Shown: positions 17,526 through 26,654, counted from the first letter of the stretch. The stretch: 64,000 nucleotides of DNA from Thermococcus piezophilus (GCF_001647085.1 NZ_CP015520.1:1632219-1696218); one strand, 5' to 3'. Notes: generated from the letters alone by a model not told the origin. Made by a program: numbers and translations.

Positions 17526-18575
17526 ATGGTCAAGGTTCAGAAGGGAGACGTCATAAGGCTTCACTACACCGGCAAGGTCAAAGAAACCGGGGAGATTTTT
17601 GACACCACCTATGAGGAGGTTGCCAAAAAGGCCGGCATCTACAACGAGAAGGGCATCTACGGCCCTGTCCCGATAGCGGTTGGAGCTGGCCACGTGCTTA
17701 AGGGCCTTGACGAGCAGCTTGAGGGGTTAGAAGTCGGCAAGAAGTACGAGATAATTATCCCGCCCGAGAAAGGCTTTGGAAAGCGCGACCCCAAGCTCAT
17801 CAAGACATTCACCCTCGGCCAGTTCAGGAGGCAGGGCATCTTCCCGTTCCCCGGAATGCCGGTTGAGATAGAGACCGAGAGCGGCAGGAAGCTCAAGGGC
17901 AAGGTCCTCACCGTCAGTGGCGGCAGGGTGAGGGTTGACTTCAACCACCCCTATGCCGGCAAGCACCTCGTCTATGAGGTCGAGGTCGTCGAGAAGATAG
18001 AGGACCCGATAGATAAGGTCAAGGCCCTCATAGAGCTCCGCATGCCAATGGTCAAGCCGGAGGAGGTCATCATCGAGGTCGGTGAGAAAGACGTCAGCGT
18101 TGACTTTAGCAATGTCGGGATAGACAGAAACACCCTCGTTCTCGGCGAGATACTCCTTGAGAGCGACCTCAAGTTCATAGGCTACGAGGAAGTCAAGTTA
18201 AAGCCAAGCGTCGACGAGCTTCTCAAGCCACCGGAAAAGGAAGAGCAGGTCACAGAGCTCGAGGAGGAGGTCAGCGAGCCGCTCATCGAGAAGGCCGAGG
18301 AAGAGAAGCCTGCTGAAGAGACCACCGAAACTGAGGGAGTGAAGGCCGAGGAAAGCGAGGAGAAGAAGGAAGAGACTTCCGAGGGCGAGGAGGTCAAGGA
18401 GGAGCCAGAGACCAGGAAAGAAGAGCAGGCTGAGGAGAAACCGAAGAAGAAGTCCACCAAGAAGTCCAAAACCACCCGAAAGAGGAGCACCTCAGCCAAG
18501 AAGAGGAAAACTACCAAAAAGAAGACCGAGAAGCCAGCCGAGAGTGCCGAGGAGAAGACGGAAGAGACTGAGTGA
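17526..18575 (+). CDS. FKBP-type peptidyl-prolyl isomerase with long charged tail
   Basis: The first 155 or so residues form a long archaeal FKBP (GDVIRLHYTGKVKETGEIFD near the N-terminus, VGAGHVLKGLDEQLEGL near 52) with the SlyD-like insert-in-flap domain. Residues 155-230 form a second folded region found in archaeal trigger-factor-like FKBPs. From about residue 235 the chain is low complexity: first Glu-rich, then a strongly basic Lys/Ser/Thr block (KKKSTKKSKTTRKRSTSAKK) and an acidic end. The start is ATG 17526, 7 nt after GGAGGT; an ATG at 17520 is too close to it. It acts as a cytoplasmic folding catalyst and chaperone. The role of the tail is unknown. Confidence 0.9.
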   Translation: MVKVQKGDVIRLHYTGKVKETGEIFDTTYEEVAKKAGIYNEKGIYGPVPIAVGAGHVLKGLDEQLEGLEVGKKYEIIIPPEKGFGKRDPKLIKTFTLGQFRRQGIFPFPGMPVEIETESGRKLKGKVLTVSGGRVRVDFNHPYAGKHLVYEVEVVEKIEDPIDKVKALIELRMPMVKPEEVIIEVGEKDVSVDFSNVGIDRNTLVLGEILLESDLKFIGYEEVKLKPSVDELLKPPEKEEQVTELEEEVSEPLIEKAEEEKPAEETTETEGVKAEESEEKKEETSEGEEVKEEPETRKEEQAEEKPKKKSTKKSKTTRKRSTSAKKRKTTKKKTEKPAESAEEKTEETE

Positions 18576-18612
18576 GGCCAAAACTTTTATCTTCTTTTCC
18601 TAACTTTTCTCC

Positions 18613-19215
18613 ATGGAACTGAAGCGAAACCCCTGGCTTCTCTATGCGCTCTCCCTTGTGTTCATTCCCCTTGTCTGGGGTAGGGGAGACAATGTTTTCG
18701 GGTGGGCGGCTTACAACGCGGCTTTTTACGTCGTTCTGCCGTTGGCCGTTGGTTACCTTCTCGGTTTTAAGCCAAGAGAACTCGGCTTTCAACTTGGAAA
18801 CCGCAAGGGTTACAGGTGGTTTGTCGTTCTCTTTTTGATCTCGATCCCGATAAGCTTGTATGGGACGGGGGTTCCCGAGATGAAAAACTACTATCCAATA
18901 TTCGCTTACTCCAACTGGACCGACGTTCTCCTCAAAGAGCTTGCTGTTGGTGCGATAATGTTCGCCCACGAGGCCTTCTATCGGGGGATATTACTCTTCC
19001 CGCTGGCGAAGAAAAATGAATGGCTAGCTATACTGGCCCAGGATGTTCCCTACACCTTAGTTCACATCGGAAAGCCTGGTATCGAAATCCCCTACGCATT
19101 CTTTGCGGGAATAGTCTTTGCAAAAATGGATTTGAGGGGTAAGAGCTTCCTTCCTAGCTTTCTCCTCCACTGGTTCGGCTCGGTCCTCTTCGACGTCATG
19201 TGCATTCTCCTTTGA
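18613..19215 (+). CDS. CPBP-family intramembrane protease-like protein
   Basis: This 200-residue protein has about six membrane segments. It carries CPBP/Abi motifs: HEAFYRG at 119-125, TLVHIG with His151, and LLHWFGS with His186. The usual first motif is EExxxR; here the first Glu is a His while Glu120 and Arg124 remain, so catalytic status is uncertain. Members cleave membrane-associated substrates, as in Rce1-type CAAX processing, or act in bacteriocin immunity. It lies 37 nt after the FKBP gene, with a TATA-like CTTTTATC in between, so it may have its own promoter. Confidence 0.75.
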   Translation: MELKRNPWLLYALSLVFIPLVWGRGDNVFGWAAYNAAFYVVLPLAVGYLLGFKPRELGFQLGNRKGYRWFVVLFLISIPISLYGTGVPEMKNYYPIFAYSNWTDVLLKELAVGAIMFAHEAFYRGILLFPLAKKNEWLAILAQDVPYTLVHIGKPGIEIPYAFFAGIVFAKMDLRGKSFLPSFLLHWFGSVLFDVMCILL

Positions 19216-19250
19216 GCAAGCCTTTTTAAATCCGTCTCGAAGGAATGTTT

Positions 19251-20001
19251 ATGCTCGGAGCCGAGGTGTACTCTCGCGGACGCTTCTGGGAGGTTGACTT
19301 CCTCAGGGGGATAGGCATCACTATGGTGGTTCTCTCCAACTTCGTCACGGATTTACAGCTCTTCCTGAACTATTCAGGACATCCCTTCTTCTGGAAGGCT
19401 TTCGTCTATGCAACGGCATCGATACTCGTCTTCGTCTCCGGCCTCTCCTTCTGGATAAGTTACTCCCGGACGATCAAAAAGAACCCCCGTCCCTACGCCA
19501 AGTACTTTAGGAGATTCCTTAAGCTCTTCGGCCCGGCATGCTGATAACAGTCGTCACGTACCTTTTCCTCGACGGCATGACAATTTACTTTGGGTTCTCC
19601 ACTTCCTCGGCGTCGCAACGCTTTTAGCGATTCCCTTCTACCGCTTTGGGAAACTTAATCTCTTGTGGGCGGCCTTTCTTCATCCTCGGCTCCCTCTGGG
19701 TGAGAAACCTAATCGGCCCTGCATGGCTTCTTCCCCCGGAATAACCTTCAAAGGTTTTTCTTCCCCGGACTACTTCCCGATATTTCCCTGGTTTGGGATT
19801 TACTTCCTCAGTCTCACAGCAGGCAGCGCCTTCTATCCTGAGGGAATGAGGAAAAAGGAGCTGAGAATTCCCGCAAACCCTCTCGTTTTAGCCTTCTGCT
19901 TGGCCGGCAGGCACACTCTCGTCATATACCTCGTCCATCAGCCCCTGCTGGTTGGTCTTCTCATGCTGATTTACGGCCCTCTTCCAGGGATTTCCCTTTA
20001 G
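19251..20001 (+). pseudogene. Broken multi-pass membrane acyltransferase (DUF1624/HGSNAT-like)
   Basis: Hydrophobic, protein-like sequence runs across all three frames. It starts at ATG 19251 with GRFWEVDFLRGIGITMVVLS, the N-terminal signature of DUF1624/heparan-alpha-glucosaminide N-acetyltransferase-like proteins. Frame changes are needed near 19532, 19592, 19665 and 19737; three fit one missing base each and one fits an extra base. The last segment, AGRHTLVIYLVHQPLLVGLL, is the conserved C-terminal helix. With four lesions in 750 nt the gene is almost certainly dead as read. The 3' end overlaps the convergent fusion-protein gene by 41 nt. Confidence 0.6.
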
Positions 20002-21877
20002 CCTCAACCCTTGCCGTCCCGTAGCCGACGAAGAGCACCTTATCCGGGTCCAGAGCCCTCAGCACCTCTGGCCTGTGGGTGATTATGAGGGCGGTGATGC
20101 CAGCCTCCCTGATAATCTCGGCCACCTTTTTGGCCACTCTCATGGCCGTAAGCGTGTCGAGATGCGCTGCAAACTCGTCCATGAGGAGGAGATTCGGCTT
20201 CTCAGCGAGGAGTGAAGCTATCTTTGCCCTCTCCTTCTGGCCGGTCGAGAGCTCACCAAAGCGGGCTCTGTAAAGCACTGCATCGCTCAGTCCGGTCCGG
20301 TTGAGAATTTCGACGGACGCATTTAAATCTCTGATTTTCCTGTAAATGTGCTCCAATATGCTCTCTGAGCCAAATTCTGGCTCGAACTCACTCGGAATCA
20401 GCACGGAGACCTTGACGTTGTCGGGCACCTCTATCTCCCCAACTGTCGGCCTGTATTTTTCCTCCCAGTATCCCCTCACCGCGCCGAGGATGAGCCTCAG
20501 CAGGGTGGTTTTTCCTGCTCCGCTCGCTCCGACTATGGCCACAATCTCGCCGGGCTTGAGTTCAAAGTCCAGATTTCTCAAAACGGGCCTTTGAATTACG
20601 CGGTGCCTGACGCCGAAGGCCTTTAAAAGTTCCTGAATTTCTTCGGGCAATCCCTTAACGTCAAGCTCGCTCTCAAAGACCTTGCTGACGTTCTTAAAGA
20701 CTATTGGCCCGCTTAGCGGCTCGACTCTTCCGTAACTCGGCCTCCATAAGCGGCCGTCCTTCGGGGCATAGGGGTCTTCCCTCAAAAAGCGCTCTATGTA
20801 TTCCTTAGCCTCATCACTGAGCGGGTAAAAGAGAACCGGTCTCCCGCTCGCGGTCTCCCAGAGGAACTTAAAGCCGACCTTCTCAAAGAAGGGGTTGTAG
20901 CGGGCCATTTGAGCTATGGTCTCGACTATGTGTTTCCTCTTCTTCATCTCAGGGATTCTTCTCCCGGCAATCCACTCTAGTGCTGCCTTGAGGCTTAATT
21001 GGCCCAACCCGTCGGAGCGGTAGTCTGGGTGAACAACAACGCGCGCTATCCTTGATCCAGCTGTGTTCGTCTCCCTCATGGCCCTCCACTTTGCCTCCTC
21101 CCAGAGCATTGAACGGGCTACTCTCCTGGTGTGCTTCCTCTTCAGCTCCCCGTATAGCTCCCTCATTATTCTCTCGGGCCAGAAAGCAGGCTTAAACCAG
21201 TCCTCTGGAAAGACCTTTTCACGAATGTTCCCTTCCACCTCACCGTTCGGCAAACGCCTGTGCATCAGCGGAATCGGAGGGTCAATGCGGACGTATGCCA
21301 AAATCCTCGGCTCGTACTCCTCACTGTTCTCCAGCTCGAGAATCAAGAAGCGCGACGCTGGGATTGAGCCTTTGATTTCGAGGATGTGAACATTGTCACT
21401 CCCGCAGACTGGGCAGCTCTCCTTCGTGTTGGCCTCGAAGATGTGGCCGTTCTCACAGCGCCATAAGGCCACCTTCTCCTTCTGGCTGGCGTAGTGGTAC
21501 TGCTCCAGCTCGGCTATAGCCTCGAAGTCGCTCTCGTATTTTGCCTCTCTCGCGCATATGCTGTAGGTGTATAGGAGCTCTCCAGTCAGGGGAGAAAAGC
21601 GCTTTGCCTCGAACGTCTTTTCCCACAGCGGCCAGACCTTGACCTTATCACCCGAATAAAATTTGTAGAGCTCGTAGTCGTCGAAGTCGAGGATTTCTTC
21701 CTCCGGCTCTTTCTTGAGGTGAATCTCTACCTCATCACCGCTCAGGAACCACTGGGCGGCGTTGCCCGTCATGTAGAGCTTGAACCTTCCCTTCTCGGTC
21801 TCGACCGCAAGAATCCCAAACCACCGGTGTTTGAAGCGCGGGATTTCGCTGTCAATTACCCTGCCCCGAAGAATCAT
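19961..21877 (-). CDS. Acetyltransferase (GNAT)-ABC ATPase fusion protein, COG2401-like
   Basis: This 638-residue soluble protein has several parts. Residues 1-135 are an uncharacterised N-terminal region. A zinc-ribbon-like element has C141, H145, C155 and C158. The GNAT-like domain spans about 170-350, with VVHPDYRSDGLGQLSL as motif A. The ABC ATPase covers 390-620, with GASGAGKTT at 450-458, an LSTGQKERAKIA signature and a LLLMDEFAAHLD Walker B with an unusual Phe. There are no membrane segments or neighbouring permeases, so it is not a transporter. It matches the orthologous group described as an ABC-type ATPase fused to a predicted acetyltransferase, of unknown function. RNA or nucleoside modification is one possibility, by analogy only. 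Confidence 0.82.
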   Translation of the reverse strand: MILRGRVIDSEIPRFKHRWFGILAVETEKGRFKLYMTGNAAQWFLSGDEVEIHLKKEPEEEILDFDDYELYKFYSGDKVKVWPLWEKTFEAKRFSPLTGELLYTYSICAREAKYESDFEAIAELEQYHYASQKEKVALWRCENGHIFEANTKESCPVCGSDNVHILEIKGSIPASRFLILELENSEEYEPRILAYVRIDPPIPLMHRRLPNGEVEGNIREKVFPEDWFKPAFWPERIMRELYGELKRKHTRRVARSMLWEEAKWRAMRETNTAGSRIARVVVHPDYRSDGLGQLSLKAALEWIAGRRIPEMKKRKHIVETIAQMARYNPFFEKVGFKFLWETASGRPVLFYPLSDEAKEYIERFLREDPYAPKDGRLWRPSYGRVEPLSGPIVFKNVSKVFESELDVKGLPEEIQELLKAFGVRHRVIQRPVLRNLDFELKPGEIVAIVGASGAGKTTLLRLILGAVRGYWEEKYRPTVGEIEVPDNVKVSVLIPSEFEPEFGSESILEHIYRKIRDLNASVEILNRTGLSDAVLYRARFGELSTGQKERAKIASLLAEKPNLLLMDEFAAHLDTLTAMRVAKKVAEIIREAGITALIITHRPEVLRALDPDKVLFVGYGTARVEAKGKSLEEGRKSA

Positions 21878-22079
21878 CGGACATCACCCCTGATAATTGA
21901 ACGGATGAAATTAATAACTGTTCTCCCTTTTTACAAGGAATCCAGGCTTCTAAGTACCTGTGCACTTGTTTTCTTAATGATTATCGCGACCCACCATGGG
22001 AACTCCCTTGTGAGAAGCGTCCACTCATTGTTTCTCCAGACTTCTTGGGACGTTGCCAGGAGAATAATCGAATTGGTTA

Positions 22080-22839
22080 TCAGGGCATGGTCTTTGAGAT
22101 TTTAAAAAACTTGAAAACCTGCTGAAAGCCGTTCTCGATAACGAGATACTCTAGACAGTCTATCATAACGACCTTGGGTGTTTCGTTTTCCTTGAAGAAC
22201 TCGACCACCAGATGTCCCCGAGTACTCAAGACGGGTGGGGGAAACGTGCGATTTCCCGTCTACTCTCGTGATCCATATGACGGGCGTCCGCTCAAGCCCG
22301 AGTCTCCTCTTGATTTCCTCCGGGGGTGTTCTTGAAATCATAGGCCAGGATATTTCTTCAAGAGGCTCAGGAAAAACCCTTCCGCCTTTCCTGGGAAAAC
22401 TATGTGTGTGCCAGGGGTAACATTAACGCCGATTCGTTCTCACCGCCTTTTGGAACCTCTTTAAAGACCTTCACCCGATAGTTGTTTATAAGTGCCCCAA
22501 ACAGCAATGCAAAGGCATAGAAAAACAGCAGCTGAAACACTATCCATATGTTATCTGCTATCAATTCAGATTTTTCCATGAACTCTTCGCTGAAATAGCC
22601 AGAGAAATAGCCTGGGCATAGAAGCATTCTGCGATAAACCATACAATTGTGGCGAGGAGAAGTGCATCGTAGAACTTTCCTACGCCGGGATACGTGCTCC
22701 GGAAGAACTTTCTGAATTTAACTGCCAAGGCCACCGTGGCTATGTTGATTATCAAGGTGACAGTTTCATTAAATTCGGCACTTAGGAGTATTTGGATTAT
22801 ACCCCTGTAAATGCTACTACCTAGAACGTTAGTGTTCGT
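22080..22839 (-). pseudogene. Broken DUF835 membrane protein gene
   Basis: Read on the minus strand, the N-terminal half has hydrophobic helices (TLIINIATVALAVKF, ALLLATIVWFIAECFYAQ, WIVFQLLFFYAFALLFGALI). The C-terminal half has DUF835 hallmarks (VTPGTHIVFPGKAEGFF, then ISRTPPEEI, RTPVIWITRVDG, VVMIDCLEYLVIENG), ending at the stop at 22080-22082. At least four frameshifts separate these pieces, near 22603, 22417, 22340 and 22221; three fit one missing base. No start codon is visible at the expected N-terminus, where an ACG sits. DUF835 membrane proteins are a large Thermococcales paralogous family, so this is a decayed copy. Confidence 0.65.
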
Positions 22840-23041
22840 AATTTAAAACTCCCGCTGTATGGGTTATGATTGTAGTTGCATAATTCAGCGGTCTTTAACA
22901 AAACTTTAGGTACTTTAGGGTCATTATTTCCCATTTATTTAAGTTATTTATCCACAGTTATCAACGGAAGACCCATTACGTCTGTGTGGGACACCAAGAT
23001 AGGAGCTCACTTTGAAGCCCGTTGAGAGAAAGCAAACATTT
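22840..23041. other. AT-rich gene-free stretch
   Basis: Between the DUF835 remnant and the short remnant at 23042 there is AT-rich sequence (for example CCATTTATTTAAGTTATTTATCC cut near 22931-22953) with no open frame longer than about 30 codons that looks coding. It may be the promoter region of the next remnant. Nothing else was seen. Confidence 0.4.
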
Positions 23042-23216
23042 ATGGGATTCATAAGGAGAGCCCGAAAGCTATTTGGCCCTTGAGAGGACCGATCTGATTG
23101 ATACGGCCATATGGACAGCGAGAAAAAATAAGGGGGGAAGACACGTTCTAGATGTCTCTATCGACTGTCGTACCATCGGCCTGAGCCAGTCGAGGAACCA
23201 CACTGGAACACCTTAG
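23042..23216 (+). pseudogene. Possible short gene remnant
   Basis: An ATG at 23042 gives MGFIRRARKLFG. One missing base later the reading continues as LERTDLIDTAIWTARKNKGG and on to a TAG at 23214-23216, about 58 residues in all. The composition (basic helix, then an amphipathic helix) looks protein-like, but no family is recognised and the piece is short. It converges on and slightly overlaps the end of the thiD-thiN gene. It may be the tail of a decayed accessory gene. Confidence 0.25.
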
Positions 23217-24523
23217 GATTGCCCTCTTGGAACGTCCAAGAGTCCCTTGACTTTTTCAAGAACCTTCAACGGATTCTCTCCAAATATAAGGACCATCGGC
23301 TCCTTGCCCCAGTCACCAAGGTGATATATGACGTCGGGCCTGTCCCCGACCCTCCTTATCGCCGTCTCTATGCCCCACGGAATCGTTCCGCCCTCCCTGG
23401 CCTTAACATCCCCTGGCTCCTCGCGCCTGTCGTAGAAGGAAACCATAAGGCCCAGCTTTTCTGCCCTCTCGATGAGCTCCCTTGAATAGCGGAGGTTGAT
23501 AACTGCCCTTACCTCAGGGTAAAACTCACGGAACTTGAGGAGGGCTCGTTTTAGGTGGTCCGACGCGTTTAGCTCGACCGGCCCAACTGGTTTAATCGTT
23601 TTTCCGTAGCGCACTATCCTGCCATTCACAGCGAAGACCTCGCCTTGGGGAGTGGCGTAGGCAAAGTTCGTCCCAACCTCCGGAACGAGAGGGTTCAAAA
23701 GCTCACCCATCTTCATGAGTCTTTTCACTTCATTTTTGAGCCCTGAATAGGTCCTCCAGCGCTCGACGTCGATTTCAAGCGGTGCAAGGGGGTTAATGCA
23801 CTTGCCCTCTCTGGAGGAGAACCTTATCGCAGTTTCAACGAAGCGCTTTGCCTCCTCCACGGCCTCTGGAAGCTCCATCCCCTTGGCGAGGAGGGAAGCC
23901 AAAGCCGAAGAAAATGCGCAGCCCGTTCCGTGGGTGAAGCCTTCAATCATCTCACCTCGGAACTCGTAGAACTCTCCATTCCAGTAGAGGACGTCGGTGT
24001 AGTCGAGGTGTCCTCCATTAACGACGGCCGCTTTGGCTCCGAACTCCTCAACGAGAATCCTGGCGGCCTTCTTCATGCCTTCAACGCTTGAAACCTTCAT
24101 CCCCGTAAGCTTCTCGGCCTCTGGAACGTTCGGCGTGACTATTGAACCTGGAATCAGGAGGTCCTTTAGCGTCTCGATGCCTTCCAAGTCTATCAGGGGA
24201 TGACCGATGGAGGAAGCCAAAACAGGGTCAAGAACCCTCAAAAGGCCCCCCGTTTCCTCGGCGACTATTCTTACAGCCTCTCCGTTGCCGAGCATACCTA
24301 TTTTTACCGCCTCAATCTCGAAGAAATCCTTGACGGCCCTTATCTCCCCGCGGATGAGCTCTGGGGGAAGGACATGGTAGCCTCTGACTCCATCGGGGTT
24401 CTGGTAGGTTACCGCAGAAAGGATAGGGAGTGGATGGAGACCGAGGGCTGAGACGGTCTTTATGTCGGCTGCTATTCCAGCCCCGCCGCCGGTGTCGAGG
24501 CCCGCTATTATCAAGACGGCCAT
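23213..24523 (-). CDS. thiDN: Bifunctional HMP/HMP-phosphate kinase and thiamine-phosphate synthase (ThiD-ThiN)
   Basis: Residues 1-255 form the ThiD kinase (AGLDTGGGAGIAADIKT at 7-23, SAVTYQNPDGVRGY, and the C-terminal GFTHGTGCAFSSALAS anion hole). Residues 265-436 form ThiN, the archaeal replacement for ThiE (MGELLNPLVPEVGTNFAYA, then NLRYSRELIERAEKLG). The fusion phosphorylates hydroxymethylpyrimidine twice and condenses the product with the thiazole phosphate. It follows thi4 by 3 nt in one operon, which is divergent from thiC. Length of 436 residues is normal. Confidence 0.95.
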   Translation of the reverse strand: MAVLIIAGLDTGGGAGIAADIKTVSALGLHPLPILSAVTYQNPDGVRGYHVLPPELIRGEIRAVKDFFEIEAVKIGMLGNGEAVRIVAEETGGLLRVLDPVLASSIGHPLIDLEGIETLKDLLIPGSIVTPNVPEAEKLTGMKVSSVEGMKKAARILVEEFGAKAAVVNGGHLDYTDVLYWNGEFYEFRGEMIEGFTHGTGCAFSSALASLLAKGMELPEAVEEAKRFVETAIRFSSREGKCINPLAPLEIDVERWRTYSGLKNEVKRLMKMGELLNPLVPEVGTNFAYATPQGEVFAVNGRIVRYGKTIKPVGPVELNASDHLKRALLKFREFYPEVRAVINLRYSRELIERAEKLGLMVSFYDRREEPGDVKAREGGTIPWGIETAIRRVGDRPDVIYHLGDWGKEPMVLIFGENPLKVLEKVKGLLDVPRGQS

Positions 24524-24526
24524 GGC

Positions 24527-25285
24527 TCACACCTTGAGCTTCTCGAAGATTTCAATGGCTGCTTTTCTCCCGCTCAGGAACATGCCGCCGAATATCGGCC
24601 CCATCCTAGGGGCACCTGCAACTGCGTTTGCCGCCATGCCTGTGACGTACAGTCCCGGGAAGACCTCCCCAGTATGCTCCACCGTGAGCCTCTCACCAAT
24701 CTCGGCCCACATGGGGCCCTCCCCCGGGAGCTTCTCTATCAGCCCTCTCTTCAGCAGGTGCTGAGTTACCTGAGCTCCATGGCCCGTTGAATCAATCACG
24801 AACCTTGCCTCAACAGTTAGGGGATCCACGTGGAGGCCCGTCATCTTCACCGGCGTCCAGTTTATGACCACACCAGCCACGCGGTCGTTTTTAACTACTA
24901 AGTCCTCGACCTCAAACATGTTGAATATCTTTACCCCAGCCTTCACCGTCCTGCTGGCTATCGTCGTGGCAACTTCAATCGCGTCGGCTACGTAAAGACC
25001 CGGTCTGAACTCCCCATAATTTATCCCAAACTCATCGAGTATCTTCCTGGCTCTCTCCTCCACGACGATCCTGTTGAAGCCCATCGCGCCGCCCCAGATT
25101 CCACCGCCCACGCTGAGCTTCTTCTCGAAGATTGCCACCTTTGCTCCGCCCTTGGCGAGATAGTAAGCCGCAACCATGCCCGATGGGCCAGCACCGATGA
25201 TGGCAACATCAAGCGTGAGGTTGTCGAGCAGGTCTTTCATGTAGGCCTCGATTATCGCCCCACTTATCTCGACGTCTTTCAGCAT
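24527..25285 (-). CDS. thi4: Thi4-type thiazole synthase (sulfide-dependent archaeal form)
   Basis: This 252-residue protein is a Rossmann NAD-binding enzyme: AIIGAGPSGMVAA near 28-40, FEKKLSVGGGIWGGAM near 53 and RMGPIFGGMFLSG near the C-terminus. At the position of the sacrificial cysteine of yeast THI4 it has His152 (GLHVDPLTV), as in methanogen enzymes that use free sulfide catalytically. It makes the ADP-thiazole precursor from NAD and glycine. I start at ATG 25285, behind GGGGTGGTC. The gene is first in the operon with thiDN; a TTTAAA box near 25335 on this strand fits its promoter. Confidence 0.93.
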   Translation of the reverse strand: MLKDVEISGAIIEAYMKDLLDNLTLDVAIIGAGPSGMVAAYYLAKGGAKVAIFEKKLSVGGGIWGGAMGFNRIVVEERARKILDEFGINYGEFRPGLYVADAIEVATTIASRTVKAGVKIFNMFEVEDLVVKNDRVAGVVINWTPVKMTGLHVDPLTVEARFVIDSTGHGAQVTQHLLKRGLIEKLPGEGPMWAEIGERLTVEHTGEVFPGLYVTGMAANAVAGAPRMGPIFGGMFLSGRKAAIEIFEKLKV

Positions 25286-25365
25286 TCTGACCACCCCAAA
25301 TCTTATAAGCTACGGTGAAAACTAAGTTTTGAAATTTAAAAACCTTGTTATACATGGTGGTGGCA

Positions 25366-26654
25366 ATGACCAGCTGGAGGAAGCTAGACGGGGGGTAATT
25401 ACGGAGGAAATGAAGTTCATAGCGGAGCGCGAGGGGATAAGTGCTGAAAAGCTGAGGAGAAGCGTCGCCAAAGGCCACACCGTCATATTCCGCAACGTAA
25501 GGCACGATTGGGTCAAGCCCGTTGCAGTTGGTGAAGTCGTCCGCGTTAAGGTCAACGCCAACATAGGCACCTCGCGCGACATAGTAGACGTCGAGGCTGA
25601 GATAGAGAAGGCCAAAATCGCGGTCAAATACGGCGCCGATACCATAATGGACCTCTCAACTAGCGGCGACCTCGATGAAATAAGAAAGCGCATAATGAAG
25701 TCTGTGGACGTTCCCATTGGCACCGTTCCCATCTACCAGGCCGCCGAGGAGATGCTGGCCAAGGGAAAGGCCATCATCGACATGACTGAGGACGACATGT
25801 GGAGGGCTTTGGAGAGGCACTTCAGGGACGGCGTTGACTACACGACGATACACGTTGGAGTTACGAAAGAGGTCGTCGAGAAGATGAAGAGAACCAAGAG
25901 GATCGTCGGCATGGTCTCCCGTGGCGGAACGTTTCTGGCAGCGTGGATACTCCACTGGGGCGAGGAGAACCTCTTCTACAAGAACTACGACTACCTCCTT
26001 GAGCTCGCCAAGGAGTACGATGTCGTCCTAAGCCTCGGCGACGGGTTGAGGCCTGGTGGACTGCCCGATGCTGGCGATGAACTGCAGATAGCCGAGCTTT
26101 ATACCCTCGGAAGGCTCGTTAGGAGAGCCAGAGAGGCAGGAGTTCAGACCATGGTTGAAGGGCCCGGCCACGTTCCGATAGACCAGATAGCAGCCCAGGT
26201 GAAGCTGGCCAAGATCGCCACGGATAACGCTCCTTTCTATGTGTTAGGTCCGATAGTTACCGATGTCTTCCCAGGCTATGACCACATCACGGCGGCCATA
26301 GGCGGAGCAATAGCCGCTCTAAACGGGGCTGACTTCCTCTGCTACGTCACCCCAGCGGAGCACCTCGGCCTCCCGACTGTCGAGCACGTGAGGGAGGGGG
26401 TTATAGCTACCAGGATAGCCGCTCACGCAGTCAATCTAACGCGCTTCGAGGCCGATTTTAAGAAGGATTACCTCATGAGCCTCGCGAGGGGAAGGCTGAA
26501 CTGGGCGAAGCAGTTCGAACTCAGCGAGGACAAGGAGATGTTCGTCGAGATAAGGAAGGATAGACCGACAAAGACCGAGGCATGCTCCATGTGCGGCGAT
26601 TTATGCGCGATAAAGCTCATCAACGACATGCTGAGGACAGGTGAGGCAGAGTGA
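25366..26654 (+). CDS. thiC: Phosphomethylpyrimidine synthase ThiC (N-terminal frame disrupted)
   Basis: ThiC converts AIR to HMP-phosphate by radical SAM chemistry. Family motifs are all present: KGHTVIFRNVRHDWVKP, KVNANIGTSRD, VSRGGTFLAAWIL, VEGPGHVPIDQI, FLCYVTPAEHLGLP and the C-terminal CSMCGDLC cluster-binding motif. The natural start appears to be ATG 25366, behind GGTGGTGG. From it the frame reads MTSWRKLDGG and stops, whereas one extra C after ATGACC would give MTQLEEA, the expected N-terminus. As written, the long frame can only start at a TTG at 25329, in AT-rich promoter sequence, or at Met 28 of that frame. It is either a sequencing slip or a recent lesion. The stop overlaps purC as GTGA. 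Confidence 0.85.

Noticed and set aside
18182-18517. Hydrophobic Ser/Val/Phe-rich frame on the minus strand
   Set aside because: It is the complement of the Glu/Lys-rich FKBP tail, which explains its composition.
21905-22105. 67-codon plus-strand frame with one hydrophobic stretch
   Set aside because: It partly lies antisense to the DUF835 remnant, has no clear ribosome binding site and matches nothing known.
25329-25365. TTG at 25329 as the real thiC start
   Set aside because: It lies in AT-rich promoter-like sequence, has no ribosome binding site, and would add a non-conserved leader. The ATG with GGTGGTGG fits better after adding one base.
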